Positions 32,912 to 42,254 of a stretch of 64,000 nt of DNA are shown piece after piece. Below the pieces are notes generated by a model that was given only the letters and a program-made list of their open reading frames with translations, searched no databases and was not told where the DNA came from. The stretch's first letter is position 1. The number at the start of each line of letters is the position of its first letter. Source of the DNA: Burkholderiaceae bacterium (GTDB taxonomy: Bacteria; Pseudomonadota; Gammaproteobacteria; Burkholderiales; Burkholderiaceae_F); NCBI GenBank assembly GCA_022843955.1, contig JALHMQ010000003.1, positions 1 through 64,000 of the forward strand. The letters are read 5' to 3'. Both the position numbers and the translations under genes were made by a program.

Positions 32912-34485
32912 ACGACCCGGTGCGACCGACGGTGCTGCGCCTGACGGGCATCACCAAGCGCTTCGGTGCGCTCGTCGCCAACGATGCGATCTCGCTCACG
33001 CTGGCGCAGGGCGAGGTGCTGGCGCTGCTCGGCGAGAACGGCGCCGGCAAGTCCACGCTGGTGTCGATCCTGTTCGGCCACTATCGCGCCGATGCGGGCA
33101 GCATCGAGGTCGGCGGCGTCACGCTGCCGCCGGGCGATCCACGCGCCGCGCTGGCCGCCGGCATCGGCATGGTGCATCAGCACTTCACACTGGCGGATAA
33201 CCTGAGCGTGGTCGACAACGTGATGATCGGCACCGAGCCGTGGTGGCGGCCGCGCGCTGACCGCAGTGGCGCGCGCGCGGGGCTGCTCGACCTGGCGCGG
33301 CGCTTCGGCCTGCAGGTCGACCCCGACGCGCGGGTCGGCGCATTGTCGGTCGGCGAAAAGCAGCGTGTAGAGATCCTCAAGGCGCTGTATCGCGGTGCGC
33401 GCATCCTCATCCTCGACGAGCCGACCTCGGTGCTGACGCCGCAGGAGGCCGAGTCGCTGTTCGCCACGCTGCGCCACTTCATCGGCGACGGCATGAGCGT
33501 CATCTTCATCAGCCACAAGCTCGACGAAGTGATGGCAGTGGCCGACCGCGTGGCGGTGCTGCGCGCCGGCAAGCTCGTCGCCGAGAAGCCAACCGCGCAG
33601 TCGAGCAAGCAGGATCTGGCGCTGCTGATGGTCGGGCGCGAACTGGCGCCGCCGGCGCCGCGCACGCCGGCGGTCGCCGCCCCGTCCGCGCCGGTGCTGC
33701 AGATGGACGACGTGCATGCCGCCGGCCACGGCGCACGGTTGCGCGGCGTCAGTCTGTCGCTCGCAGCGGGCGAGATCGTTGCCATTGCGGGCGTGGCCGG
33801 CAACGGGCAGGGCGCGCTGGCCGACGTGTTGTTCGGCCTGCTGGCGCCCACGCAGGGTCGGGTGCAGCTCAATGGCGCGCCTTACGGTCGCACGCCGCGC
33901 GCGGTCGTGGCCAGTGGTGTCGCGCGGGTGCCGGAAGACCGTCGCGCGCAGGGCAGCGTCGGCGACCTGCCGCTGTGGGAAAACGCCGCCCTGGAGCGGT
34001 TGCGCAGCGGCTTTGCGCAGGCGGGTGTGTTGCGCCGGGCGGCGATGAAGCGCTTTACCAGCGAACTGATCCGCGGCTACGACGTGCGCGGTCCGCAAGG
34101 CGCGGGCCGCGGCGATGGCATCGCGGAGGTGGCCGCGCGCCTGCTGTCCGGCGGCAACCTGCAGAAGCTGATCCTGGGCCGCGCGTTGTCGACGCCGGCA
34201 TGCGGTGCGCCGCGCCTGATCGTGGTCGACCAGCCGACCTGGGGGCTCGATGTCGGCGCGGTGGCCGACATCCATGCCCGCCTGCGCGGGGCCGCTGACG
34301 CCGGCGACGCCGTGCTCGTGATCAGCGAGGACCTGGACGAGATCTTCGCGCTGGCCGATCGCGTCGCGGTGATCAATCACGGCCGCCTGGTGGAGACGCG
34401 CGCCACGCGTGCCTGGACGTTGGCGGAACTGGGGCTGGCGATGGCCGAGCAGCGTCACCACGCCGACGAGGCGACGCCGGCGTGA
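32908..34485 (+). CDS. Double-domain ABC transporter ATPase (BMP/nucleoside type)
   Basis: A 525-residue protein with two fused ABC modules. The first has Walker A GENGAGKST and signature LSVGEKQRVEI, with ILILDEPTSVLTPQE as Walker B. The second has a degenerate Walker A (GVAGNGQGAL), signature LSGGNLQKLI and VVDQPTWGLDVGAV. This matches the ATPase of nucleoside/BMP and sugar (Rbs/Mgl) transporters, where one of the two sites is degenerate. The GTG start at 32908 overlaps the VOC gene stop. It powers uptake through the two permeases that follow. Confidence 0.92.
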   Translation: MNDPVRPTVLRLTGITKRFGALVANDAISLTLAQGEVLALLGENGAGKSTLVSILFGHYRADAGSIEVGGVTLPPGDPRAALAAGIGMVHQHFTLADNLSVVDNVMIGTEPWWRPRADRSGARAGLLDLARRFGLQVDPDARVGALSVGEKQRVEILKALYRGARILILDEPTSVLTPQEAESLFATLRHFIGDGMSVIFISHKLDEVMAVADRVAVLRAGKLVAEKPTAQSSKQDLALLMVGRELAPPAPRTPAVAAPSAPVLQMDDVHAAGHGARLRGVSLSLAAGEIVAIAGVAGNGQGALADVLFGLLAPTQGRVQLNGAPYGRTPRAVVASGVARVPEDRRAQGSVGDLPLWENAALERLRSGFAQAGVLRRAAMKRFTSELIRGYDVRGPQGAGRGDGIAEVAARLLSGGNLQKLILGRALSTPACGAPRLIVVDQPTWGLDVGAVADIHARLRGAADAGDAVLVISEDLDEIFALADRVAVINHGRLVETRATRAWTLAELGLAMAEQRHHADEATPA

Positions 34486-34557
34486 AGCGCACGGACCTGC
34501 CTCGCAGCAGTGGTCCGGTCAGCGTGCCAGCGGACCGCTGCCGATCGAACGTCCGTC

Positions 34558-35634
34558 ATGCATCTTGAACCGCGCGAGGCGCTGTCCCGCCGCGCCACGC
34601 TGATCGCGCCGGCACTGGCCACGCTTGGTGCCATCCTGTTCACGCTCGCCGCCTGCGCGCTGCTCGTACTGTGGGCCGGCGCGCCGGTGGGCAAAGCCTA
34701 CGCGGCGCTGCTCGAAGGCGGCTTCGGTTCGCGCTTCGCGCTGACCGAGACGCTGACGCGCGCGGTGCCGTTGATCCTCACCGGGCTGGCGGCAGCGGTG
34801 GCGTTTCGCGCGCACTTCTACAACATCGGTGCCGAAGGGCAGTTGTATCTGGGCGCGCTCGCCGCGGTCGCGGTGGGCGGGCTGCATGGTGGCAGCGGGT
34901 TCGATCTGCCGCTGCCGCTGCTGTTCGTCGGCATGTGGTTGGCGGCGATGCTGGCCGGCGCGCTGTGGCTGGCGCTCGCCGCCGTGCTGCGCACCCGCCT
35001 GTCGGTCGACGAGGTGGTGGTGACGCTGCTGTTGAACTTCGTCGTGCTGCTGTTCGTCAGCTGGATGCTCGACGGACCGATGAAGGACCCGGCGGCGATG
35101 GGCTGGCCGCAGTCGGTGGTGATCAATCCCGATCTGGAGCTGACCAAGCTCGTCGACCGCTCGCGGCTGCACACGGGCCTGCTGATCGCGCTGGCTGCCG
35201 CCGTGCTGTTGTGGGCACTGCTCAAGTTCACCGCGCTCGGGTTCGAGATGCGCGCCGTTGGCGCCAACCGCGAAGGTGCGCGCTTTGCCGGCATCCCGGT
35301 GGCTGCCACGCTGATCAAGACCGCACTCATCTCCGGCGCGCTGGCGGGGCTGGCCGGCGCGGTGGAGGTGGCGGGCCGCACCAGCTACGTGACGCTCGAC
35401 ATGAGCCCGGGCTACGGCTACGCCGGCATCGTGGTGGCGATGCTTGCCGCGCTCAATCCGCTCGCGGTGGTGCTGTCGGCAATCTTCATCGCCGGCATGT
35501 TCGTCGGCGCCGACTCGATGAGCCGCGCGGTCGGCGTGCCGACCTATATCGCCGACGTGATCGTCGCGGTGTCTCTGCTGTCGATGCTGGTGGCGATGCA
35601 GCTCACGCGCTACCGCATCCGCTGGCGCGGCTGA
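34558..35634 (+). CDS. ABC transporter permease (BMP/nucleoside type, first subunit)
   Basis: A 358-residue inner-membrane permease of the BPD_transp_2 family (branched-chain amino acid, ribose and nucleoside importers). It has eight or more helices; recognisable segments are TETLTRAVPLILTGLAAAVAFRA, NIGAEGQLYLGAL, LLNFVVLLFVSWMLDGPMKDP and the EAA-like GANREGARFAGIPVA. ATG at 34558 is preferred to GTG 34510 because the extra residues are polar and unlike the family. It lies 72 bases after the ATPase gene. Confidence 0.9.
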   Translation: MHLEPREALSRRATLIAPALATLGAILFTLAACALLVLWAGAPVGKAYAALLEGGFGSRFALTETLTRAVPLILTGLAAAVAFRAHFYNIGAEGQLYLGALAAVAVGGLHGGSGFDLPLPLLFVGMWLAAMLAGALWLALAAVLRTRLSVDEVVVTLLLNFVVLLFVSWMLDGPMKDPAAMGWPQSVVINPDLELTKLVDRSRLHTGLLIALAAAVLLWALLKFTALGFEMRAVGANREGARFAGIPVAATLIKTALISGALAGLAGAVEVAGRTSYVTLDMSPGYGYAGIVVAMLAALNPLAVVLSAIFIAGMFVGADSMSRAVGVPTYIADVIVAVSLLSMLVAMQLTRYRIRWRG

Positions 35635-35647
35635 GGCGCGGCTGACC

Positions 35648-36592
35648 ATGCTCGCCGACCTCTTCGCGATCATCACCGCCGATTCGTTCTGGATCGCCAC
35701 GCTGCGCATCGCCACGCCACTCATCTTCGGTGTGCTGGGCGTGCTGCTGTGCGAGCGTGCCGGCGTGCTCAACCTCGGCATCGAAGGGATCATGGTGGCG
35801 GGTGCCTTCGCCGGCTGGTTCACCGTGTATGCCGGCGGTGACCTGTGGGCGGGCGTGCTGGTGGCGGCAGCGGTGGGCGCGGCGATCGGGCTGCTGCACG
35901 GCTTTCTCACCGTGCCGCTGGGGCTGAGCCAGCACGTGTCGGGGCTGGGCATCACGTTGCTGGCGACCTCGCTCGCCTATTACGCGTACCGCGTGAGCTT
36001 TCCCAAGCTCACCGAGCCGCCGCGCATCACGCCGTTCGCCGAGATGCACTGGATCGACCCGCTGCCCGTCATCGGCCCGGTGCTCGGCGCGCAGACGCCG
36101 CTCACGCTGCTGGCGCTGCTGCTGGTGCCGTTGATCGCGTGGGTGCTGTACCGCACGCCGCTGGGGCTGGCGATTCGCATGGTGGGTGAGCAGCCGGCCG
36201 CTGCGGAAGGTGCCGGCATCAGCGTCAACGTCACGCGCATCGGCGCGGTGATGGCGGGCAGCGCGCTGATGGCGGTGGGCGGCGCGTTCCTCACGCTGGC
36301 CGCGTTCAACGCGTTCTTCTTCAACATGGTCAACGGCCGCGGCTGGATCTGCGTGGCGCTGGTGGTGTTCGCCTCGTGGCGGCCGGGCAAGGCCCTCGTG
36401 GGCGCGCTGCTGTTCGCCGCGTTCGACGCTGCGCAGCTGCGGCTGCAGCAGACCGGCACCGGGCAGCTGGTGCCGTATCAGCTGTGGCTGATGGTGCCGT
36501 ACCTGCTGTCGATCGTGGCGCTGGTGCTGGTGGCGCGCAAGGCGGCCTATCCGCAGGCGCTGATGAAGCCGTATCGCAAGGGAGAGCGCTGA
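35648..36592 (+). CDS. ABC transporter permease (BMP/nucleoside type, second subunit)
   Basis: A 314-residue permease paired with the preceding one. It shows TLRIATPLIFGVLGVLLCERAGVLNLGIEGIMV, the coupling region GLAIRMVGEQPAAAEGAGISV, and NMVNGRGWICVALVVFASWRP, all typical of the second permease in BMP transporters. It follows the first permease by 13 bases and is the last gene of the operon. With the ATPase it should form a complete importer. Confidence 0.92.
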   Translation: MLADLFAIITADSFWIATLRIATPLIFGVLGVLLCERAGVLNLGIEGIMVAGAFAGWFTVYAGGDLWAGVLVAAAVGAAIGLLHGFLTVPLGLSQHVSGLGITLLATSLAYYAYRVSFPKLTEPPRITPFAEMHWIDPLPVIGPVLGAQTPLTLLALLLVPLIAWVLYRTPLGLAIRMVGEQPAAAEGAGISVNVTRIGAVMAGSALMAVGGAFLTLAAFNAFFFNMVNGRGWICVALVVFASWRPGKALVGALLFAAFDAAQLRLQQTGTGQLVPYQLWLMVPYLLSIVALVLVARKAAYPQALMKPYRKGER

Positions 36593-36641
36593 GGGGCGTG
36601 ACAGGCGCTGATCAAAGTCGTCGGGCGCCACGGATGCAGCG

Positions 36642-38561
36642 TTATCGACCCGAGCTGTAGCGTCGCGCCTGAATTTGCGTGCCAACGGACGTGCTCACTA
36701 GCTGCGTCCAGAGGAGCAGCGCGTTGCCTCGATCGTTAAGGGCGATGAACGGGTCGCCCCAGATTGCAGCCTGGTGGACGGTGCCGGCGACCCAAGCGCC
36801 TGCCGCAGAGCGCGTGGCAAGCATGGCGTCGGCACCGCCTTGGTCATTGCCCTGCGCCCAGGTCAGCATGACGTTGCCCTCGCCATCGATGGCCAGAACC
36901 AATGCGGAGCCTGCGGCGCGGCTGGCGACGGGTTTGACAATCGTGGGTGTGGGCCAGATGCCGTCGGCGGGCGCCACGGTGGCGCGAATGGACTGGTCAC
37001 CTTGTCCCCACGCAACGAGCGCCGCGCCGGCCGCGTTCATCTTGACGCGCGGCGCGCTCAACACGCTGTTGGCTCCGAGTTCGCGACCGACCTGGATCGC
37101 CGGCCCCCAGGCGCCAGCCTGGTAGCGCTTGGCCTGAATCAGCGCGTACATCTCCGTGCCCGAGGCGACTGCGATTTGCCCCCACACCATCACCGCGTTG
37201 CCATTGGCGTCGATGGCGATGTCGGGCGCCGAGCCGCCCGAAACGGCCACGAGCTGGCTGGCCGTGCCCCAGCCGGCGCCGGCGGTATAGCGGTTGGTCC
37301 AGGTGCCGCGGTTGGCGACGGTGCCGCCGCTTGCCTGCCAGACCACGATCGCATCCCCTTGCGGCGCCACGGCAATCCGCGGATTGCCATCGGCACGGCC
37401 AAGTTCATCCATCGTCTCGAGCAACTGCGCGCTGCCCCAAGCCCCGCTTGGCGCGGCGCGGTTGCCCCAGATGCTGATGCGCGTGCCGTCGAGTTGGCTC
37501 CATGCGGCCACGGCGTTGCCTTGGGCATCGATGCCCACCGTGACCTGGTCCGCGCGTCCCGCCGGCGTGCCGGCGGATTGGACAGGCTGCGTCGCCGTCC
37601 AGCCGCTGGCTGGGTCGAAGTGCCGCGCCCATGCAGCGCTGACGCTCGTATCGCTTCCTTGCGTCCACATGACGACGGCACGGCCCGACGCCGGGTCCAT
37701 CGCCAAATCGACATTCATGACATCTCGCGGGCTCGATTCGAGTGGCACCGGCGTGCTCCAGCCCGTGCCTGGGTCGAAGCGGCTGGCCATCAGGTTGTCG
37801 TTGGGTGTTCCGGGTTCGAGCGTGAACCACACGGCGAGGGCGCGACCGGCCGCGTCCATGGCCACCTTTGCGCAGCACGATCCGCCGATCGACAACGGTG
37901 CCACGGTATTCGACCAGCCTGCCGCAGGCGCCGCCGAAAAGACGGCAGAGATCGATACGGCCTGCGTGATTGTCAGCGTGCAGGTAGTGCTGCTGACGCC
38001 GCTACAGGCGCCGCCCCAGGACTGGAAGACCTGTCCGGCGGCCGGCGTCGCAGTCAGCGACATGCCCGTGTTCGCCGGCACGCTGGCGCCGCACGCGCTG
38101 CCGCAGTTGATGCTGCCCACCGGAGAAGTCACCGAACCGTTGCCGGTAACGCTGACCGACACGGTGTAGGTCACCGATGTCGCTGCGAAGGTCGCTGTCA
38201 CCAACGTCGCTTGCGACACGGCGACCGTACAGGTATTGCCGCGGGCGCTGCTGCAAGCGCCACCCCAGGCCTGCAGGGTGTGGCCGGCTGCCGGCGTCGC
38301 GGTCAGCGTCACGCTGGTGTTGGCGGCAACGTTGGTGCTGCACACCGTGCCGCAGTTGATGCTGCCGGATGCTGTGGCGATGGCGCCGTTGCCGACGACG
38401 CTGACTGACACGCTGTAAGTGACCGGGACAGGCCCAGGATCGGGATCAGCGCCGCCACCGCCACCGCATGCGCTCAGGCTGAGCGCCAGCGTCAGTGCGG
38501 CACCGCGCATCACGTGCTTGAGAAGCCGCACAGCGCCGGCCAGCGTCATCGTTTCCAACAT
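36642..38561 (-). CDS. Secreted lipoprotein with InlB-type B repeats and propeller-like repeats
   Basis: A 639-residue lipoprotein (signal ending LALSLSACGGGGG). Residues 46-200 are two tandem repeats of the bacterial InlB-B-like type, each with SVSV-GNG, SINCG, TLTATPAAG, WGGACS and CTV-QA. The rest holds about eight repeats of roughly 50 residues with a core like D-xG-AV-VW-Q (AGRALAVWF, GRAVVMWTQG, GNAVAAWSQ, GDAIVVWQA, GNAVMVWGQ, AALVAWGQG, GNVMLTWAQG, GNALLLWTQ), probably a beta-propeller. AGGAG lies seven bases before ATG 38561, so the long upstream frame is not part of it. Such proteins are usually surface or periplasmic; the ligand is unknown. Confidence 0.82.
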   Translation of the reverse strand: MLETMTLAGAVRLLKHVMRGAALTLALSLSACGGGGGADPDPGPVPVTYSVSVSVVGNGAIATASGSINCGTVCSTNVAANTSVTLTATPAAGHTLQAWGGACSSARGNTCTVAVSQATLVTATFAATSVTYTVSVSVTGNGSVTSPVGSINCGSACGASVPANTGMSLTATPAAGQVFQSWGGACSGVSSTTCTLTITQAVSISAVFSAAPAAGWSNTVAPLSIGGSCCAKVAMDAAGRALAVWFTLEPGTPNDNLMASRFDPGTGWSTPVPLESSPRDVMNVDLAMDPASGRAVVMWTQGSDTSVSAAWARHFDPASGWTATQPVQSAGTPAGRADQVTVGIDAQGNAVAAWSQLDGTRISIWGNRAAPSGAWGSAQLLETMDELGRADGNPRIAVAPQGDAIVVWQASGGTVANRGTWTNRYTAGAGWGTASQLVAVSGGSAPDIAIDANGNAVMVWGQIAVASGTEMYALIQAKRYQAGAWGPAIQVGRELGANSVLSAPRVKMNAAGAALVAWGQGDQSIRATVAPADGIWPTPTIVKPVASRAAGSALVLAIDGEGNVMLTWAQGNDQGGADAMLATRSAAGAWVAGTVHQAAIWGDPFIALNDRGNALLLWTQLVSTSVGTQIQARRYSSGR

Positions 38562-38665
38562 CGGGTCTCCTGAAATCTCAGTATGTGAAATCTGACTCAC
38601 GCGGGACGGCCGCAACCCTCGGCCGCGCCATGCAAATGGCGACCGAAGGAGGCGATGCGCGATTC

Positions 38666-39031
38666 CTACTTGCAGCGGCCGGCGGCGCGCAGCAAGGCGT
38701 TGCAAGCGGGGTCGCTCTGCGGGTTGGCGGCGGGCGGTACGGGCGTGCCGGTCTTGCTCATCTCGCGGCACAGTGCGTCGCTGACCACCCGACCCACCAC
38801 CGAGATGGAGCCTTCGACGTAGCAGCTGTAGGTCTTGCCGGTCTTGGTGCGCGCCATGTACGTGGTCTGCACCCCGCTGTCGGCGCGGTCGCTGATGGTG
38901 AACTGGCTCCTGTCCAGCCCAAGTGCTCGCGATGTGTTGGTGACGATGGCATCGTCGGTCACGGCCATCGAAGCGCAACCCGTACTCAGGGTTGCAACAA
39001 GAAACAGGGCGAAAGAGCTGCGAAAGCGCAT
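38666..39031 (-). CDS. Small lipoprotein of unknown family
   Basis: A 121-residue protein with a lipoprotein signal (FALFLVATLSTGCASMA) and then SRALGLDRSQFTISDRADSG, TYMARTKTGKTYSCYVEG and a Cys-containing C-terminus (SDPACNALLRAAGRCK). The Cys pair may form a disulfide. I do not recognise the domain. ATG 39031 is preferred over ATG 39046 because GAGGAG lies seven bases before it. It is divergent from the winged-helix kinase gene and upstream (in transcription) of the propeller lipoprotein, with 104 bases between. Confidence 0.75.
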   Translation of the reverse strand: MRFRSSFALFLVATLSTGCASMAVTDDAIVTNTSRALGLDRSQFTISDRADSGVQTTYMARTKTGKTYSCYVEGSISVVGRVVSDALCREMSKTGTPVPPAANPQSDPACNALLRAAGRCK

Positions 39032-39233
39032 GAACGGTCTCCTCATGAGTGTGTCGTTGAGCAGTTGAGTCGTCTGTGGCGGCCGATGCTAGGCAGCTCT
39101 CGCGGCGCTGTCGGCACGCGGCGGCAATGCGTCGATAACGAATCGATAACGCCCCGAGTTCAGGGGCACGACGCGTCGCTTGCACGCCACGCGTGCGCCC
39201 GGCGCCCCGCGTTACCGAACTAGCATCCCTGCC

Positions 39234-41927
39234 ATGGAACGCCCTGCCTTCTGTTACCGCTTCGGCGCCGCCGAATTCGATCAGGCCCGCTTTGAACTCC
39301 GGGTCGCCGCCTTGCCCGTCGACGTGGAGCGCCGCGCCTTGGAGGTCTTGGCCTATCTGCTACGCCATGCTGGCGAAGTGGTGACCAAAGACGAACTCCT
39401 GCGAGAAGTCTGGGCTGGCCGCATCACCGTCGACAAAGTGCTGCCCAACGCGATCAACAAATTGCGTCGTGCGCTGGGCGAGGCCACCGCCAGCCACATT
39501 TCGACACATGCGGGCATCGGCTACCGCCTGGATGGCGTGGTGAGCCGCACGGCGGTGGGACGCCAGCTCGCCAGCTCGCTGGAACTGAGCGCGGGACAGG
39601 CGGTGCCGGGTCGGGCGAATTTCGTGCTGATGAGCCAGCTCGGTCGCACGGGCGGCAGCGAGGTCTGGCTGGCCGAGCATCCAAAGACGCGTGAGCAGCG
39701 TGTGTACAAGTTCGGCCTGGACGTTGACCGGCTGCGCGCGCTCAAGCGCGAGGCCACGCTGTTGCGGGTGCTGCAAGACAGCCTCGACGACACCAGCCAT
39801 GTCGTGGAAGTGCTCGATTGGAATTTCGAGCTCTCGCCTTACTTCCTCGAATGCAGGTACGGTGGACCCACGCTTGCCGCATGGGCGGAGGCGCATCTGC
39901 CGGGTCTGGATACGGCTGCGCGCCTGGCGCTGTTTCTGCAGATCGCCGACGTCGTCGCCGCCGCGCATTCGGTGGGCGTGTTGCACAAGGACTTGAAGCC
40001 CGCCAACGTACTCGTCATGGGCGATGCGCAGCACCCGCACGTGCGCCTGACCGACTTCGGCAGCGGGCAGCTGCTCGAGCCCGACCGCCTCGCACAGCTC
40101 GGCATCACCCGCATGGGCATGACGGTCGAGGACAGCGGTGGTTTCGGCTCAACCTCGGGAACACCCCTGTACATCGCGCCGGAGCACTTCGAGGGTCGCG
40201 CGCCGACGGTGAAGAGCGATGTCTTCGCGTTGGGCATCGTGCTGTATCAGTTGCTCGCAGGGCGCGTTGGCCTGCCGATGGTGTCGGGTTGGGAAGCGGC
40301 GATCGACGACGAACTTCTGCGAGAGGACCTGCGGCTGGCCACCGACGGCAACCCTGAACGGCGCCTGCCAAGTGCTGCCGCCCTCGCCGACCGGCTGCGT
40401 CGGCTCGAACCGCGTCGCGCCGAGATGCTGGAGCAGCAGCGCTCGCAGGAAGCGGCACAGCGCGACCGCGAGACGCTGGCACGCACACGAGCCCGTCGGC
40501 CCTACATGCAAGCCCTGGTTGGGGCCCTGGTCGTGGGCGTCGCGGTGACCACCTGGCTGCAACAGCGGGCCGTCAGCGCGCGCGATGAAGCACGCATCGA
40601 GCTCGAACGTGCGACCGCGCTGGCGCGCTTTCTCAATGAAGACCTGATCGGCCGTTCGAACCCGTTGGTTTCGGCAAAGGGACCTGACGCGACGCTGCGC
40701 GAGGTCCTGCTGTCGGCGCGTGACCGTGTGCCTGTGCGCTTTCGCGACCAGCCGCATACCGCCGCCGCGATTCACAGCAGCTTGGCCTCACTCTTCAGTG
40801 CCATGGACCTGCAGCCGGAAGCGGAAGTGCAGGCGCGGGCGGCGCTCGAACTGCTTGAACGGCATGGTGGCGCAACGAGCAGCGCGGCGTTCCGGGCGCA
40901 TGCAGTACTGGTGCGTGTACTCGCGCTCAGGAGCCGCTTCGACGACGCGCAGGTGCATGTGGCGGCGCTCCAGCGGCTGGTTGAGCAAACCCCGTCCGCG
41001 CAAGCGCGAGGTCAACTTGCCGCGGCGCGCAGCGCGTTCTTCATTGGGCACGGCGAGTTCGTCAGAGCGACGACCGAGCTGCGTCATGCGATCAAGGAGC
41101 TGGTTGCCGCCGAACCCGACAACACCGCTGCGCGGGACGCGCTGCGCCTGGACTTGATCTCGACTTTGGCTCTGGCCAACGACGGCGCGCAGGCAATCGA
41201 GGAGGGGAACCAACTGATAGAGGAGGCACAACGCCGTTCCGGAGACAGCGAGCTGCTGATTGCGCTCGCCCGGATCACGATGGTGCGCGCGCTCGGCGAC
41301 GACCATGCTGCTGCCGAGAAGCTGTTGCTTGATGCGCAGCCAGTGATCATTGCTCGATTGGGCAAGGACGACAAACGTCACATCGCGCTGCTCAACGAGC
41401 TGCTGAGAGTCACCCTGCAGCGTGGTGACTGGCCTCGAGCGCTTGGCTACGCGCAAGAGGCGCACCAGCGCGCCCGCGCCAAGTTCGGCGACGACCACGC
41501 CACCACCAACCTCGTCCTGTTGAACTGGGCGCGCGTACTGAGTGAGTCGGGCCGATCGGTCGATGCGATCGACAAGGCGCGGGTCGCGCACGAGCAGTTG
41601 CAGAGGCTGTACGGACCCACGTCGCAGCGGACGCAGTACGCGGCTGTCATTCGCTCCCAGGTCGAGCTGGACGCCGGCCGTACCGAACAGGCTGTGCCTT
41701 TGATCGAGCAGATCGATCCGGCCATGCTCAAGTCGGGCAGCGCGTTCGACCTGTGGCCTGCAATCGTCGATGCCCTGCGCGGGATCGCGCTGCAGCAGCG
41801 CGGCGACGCTGCTGCAGCGCTGCCGCTGCTTGATTCAGCGTTGGAGGCGTTGAAGAAGGACGAAAACTGGGAGCAACCCACGCGGCTGTACGTGATGACG
41901 AAACGAGCTCGCTCGCGCCTGCCCTGA
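39234..41927 (+). CDS. Winged-helix DNA-binding / Ser-Thr kinase / TPR fusion regulator
   Basis: This 897-residue protein has four parts. Residues 10-98 are an OmpR/PhoB-type winged helix (RRALEVLAYLLRHAGEVVTKDELL, VDKVLPNAINKLRRALG, GIGYRL). Residues 130-395 are a Hanks-type kinase: Gly loop LGRTGGSEVWLAE, K159 in RVYKFG, HKDLKPANVLV with D253, TDFGSG (274-276 DFG) and IAPEHF. A helix near 424-441 (MQALVGALVVGVAVTTWL) crosses the membrane. The rest is TPR-like. The HRD motif is HKD, as in some active bacterial kinases. The kinase and DNA-binding parts would be cytoplasmic and the TPR part periplasmic, so it could sense the envelope and act on DNA or phosphorylate partners directly. Its targets are unknown; it is divergent from the lipoprotein genes. 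Confidence 0.83.
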   Translation: MERPAFCYRFGAAEFDQARFELRVAALPVDVERRALEVLAYLLRHAGEVVTKDELLREVWAGRITVDKVLPNAINKLRRALGEATASHISTHAGIGYRLDGVVSRTAVGRQLASSLELSAGQAVPGRANFVLMSQLGRTGGSEVWLAEHPKTREQRVYKFGLDVDRLRALKREATLLRVLQDSLDDTSHVVEVLDWNFELSPYFLECRYGGPTLAAWAEAHLPGLDTAARLALFLQIADVVAAAHSVGVLHKDLKPANVLVMGDAQHPHVRLTDFGSGQLLEPDRLAQLGITRMGMTVEDSGGFGSTSGTPLYIAPEHFEGRAPTVKSDVFALGIVLYQLLAGRVGLPMVSGWEAAIDDELLREDLRLATDGNPERRLPSAAALADRLRRLEPRRAEMLEQQRSQEAAQRDRETLARTRARRPYMQALVGALVVGVAVTTWLQQRAVSARDEARIELERATALARFLNEDLIGRSNPLVSAKGPDATLREVLLSARDRVPVRFRDQPHTAAAIHSSLASLFSAMDLQPEAEVQARAALELLERHGGATSSAAFRAHAVLVRVLALRSRFDDAQVHVAALQRLVEQTPSAQARGQLAAARSAFFIGHGEFVRATTELRHAIKELVAAEPDNTAARDALRLDLISTLALANDGAQAIEEGNQLIEEAQRRSGDSELLIALARITMVRALGDDHAAAEKLLLDAQPVIIARLGKDDKRHIALLNELLRVTLQRGDWPRALGYAQEAHQRARAKFGDDHATTNLVLLNWARVLSESGRSVDAIDKARVAHEQLQRLYGPTSQRTQYAAVIRSQVELDAGRTEQAVPLIEQIDPAMLKSGSAFDLWPAIVDALRGIALQQRGDAAAALPLLDSALEALKKDENWEQPTRLYVMTKRARSRLP

Positions 41928-42254
41928 GGGACCACGGCGTGCTCCGCGCACGGTGGTGATCCGACCGGTTGCTGGTTAGCCGGCCTCATGAATCATCGTC
42001 ACACAGATCTCGTCGACCGTTCTTCGCTGCGTCCTTACGATGAACTCGAATCCAACGGATCACCTGCTCGCAAGAGAGCAACGCAACGGAATCAACAGCA
42101 TTCGTTTGCGCCAGAGGGTTCGCACTCGTGTGCTTGCGCCGCGATCTCCTTGTCACAGTTGGGGCTGTATGCGCGCATGGAAGGTCGAAGCGTTCGAGCT
42201 GAGGCGCCCGGACCGCACCGGGGGTGAGTCATTGGCATGGCACTGCCCGTTGCG
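41928..42254. other. Gap with no supported gene
   Basis: About 330 bases between the convergent kinase fusion and the delta-60 lipoprotein. A 42040-42303 frame reads MRAWKVEAFELRRPDRTGG in its second half, which resembles the N-terminus of zinc-type alcohol dehydrogenases, but nothing follows it. It may be a remnant or chance. No terminator with a T-run was found. Confidence 0.4.
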
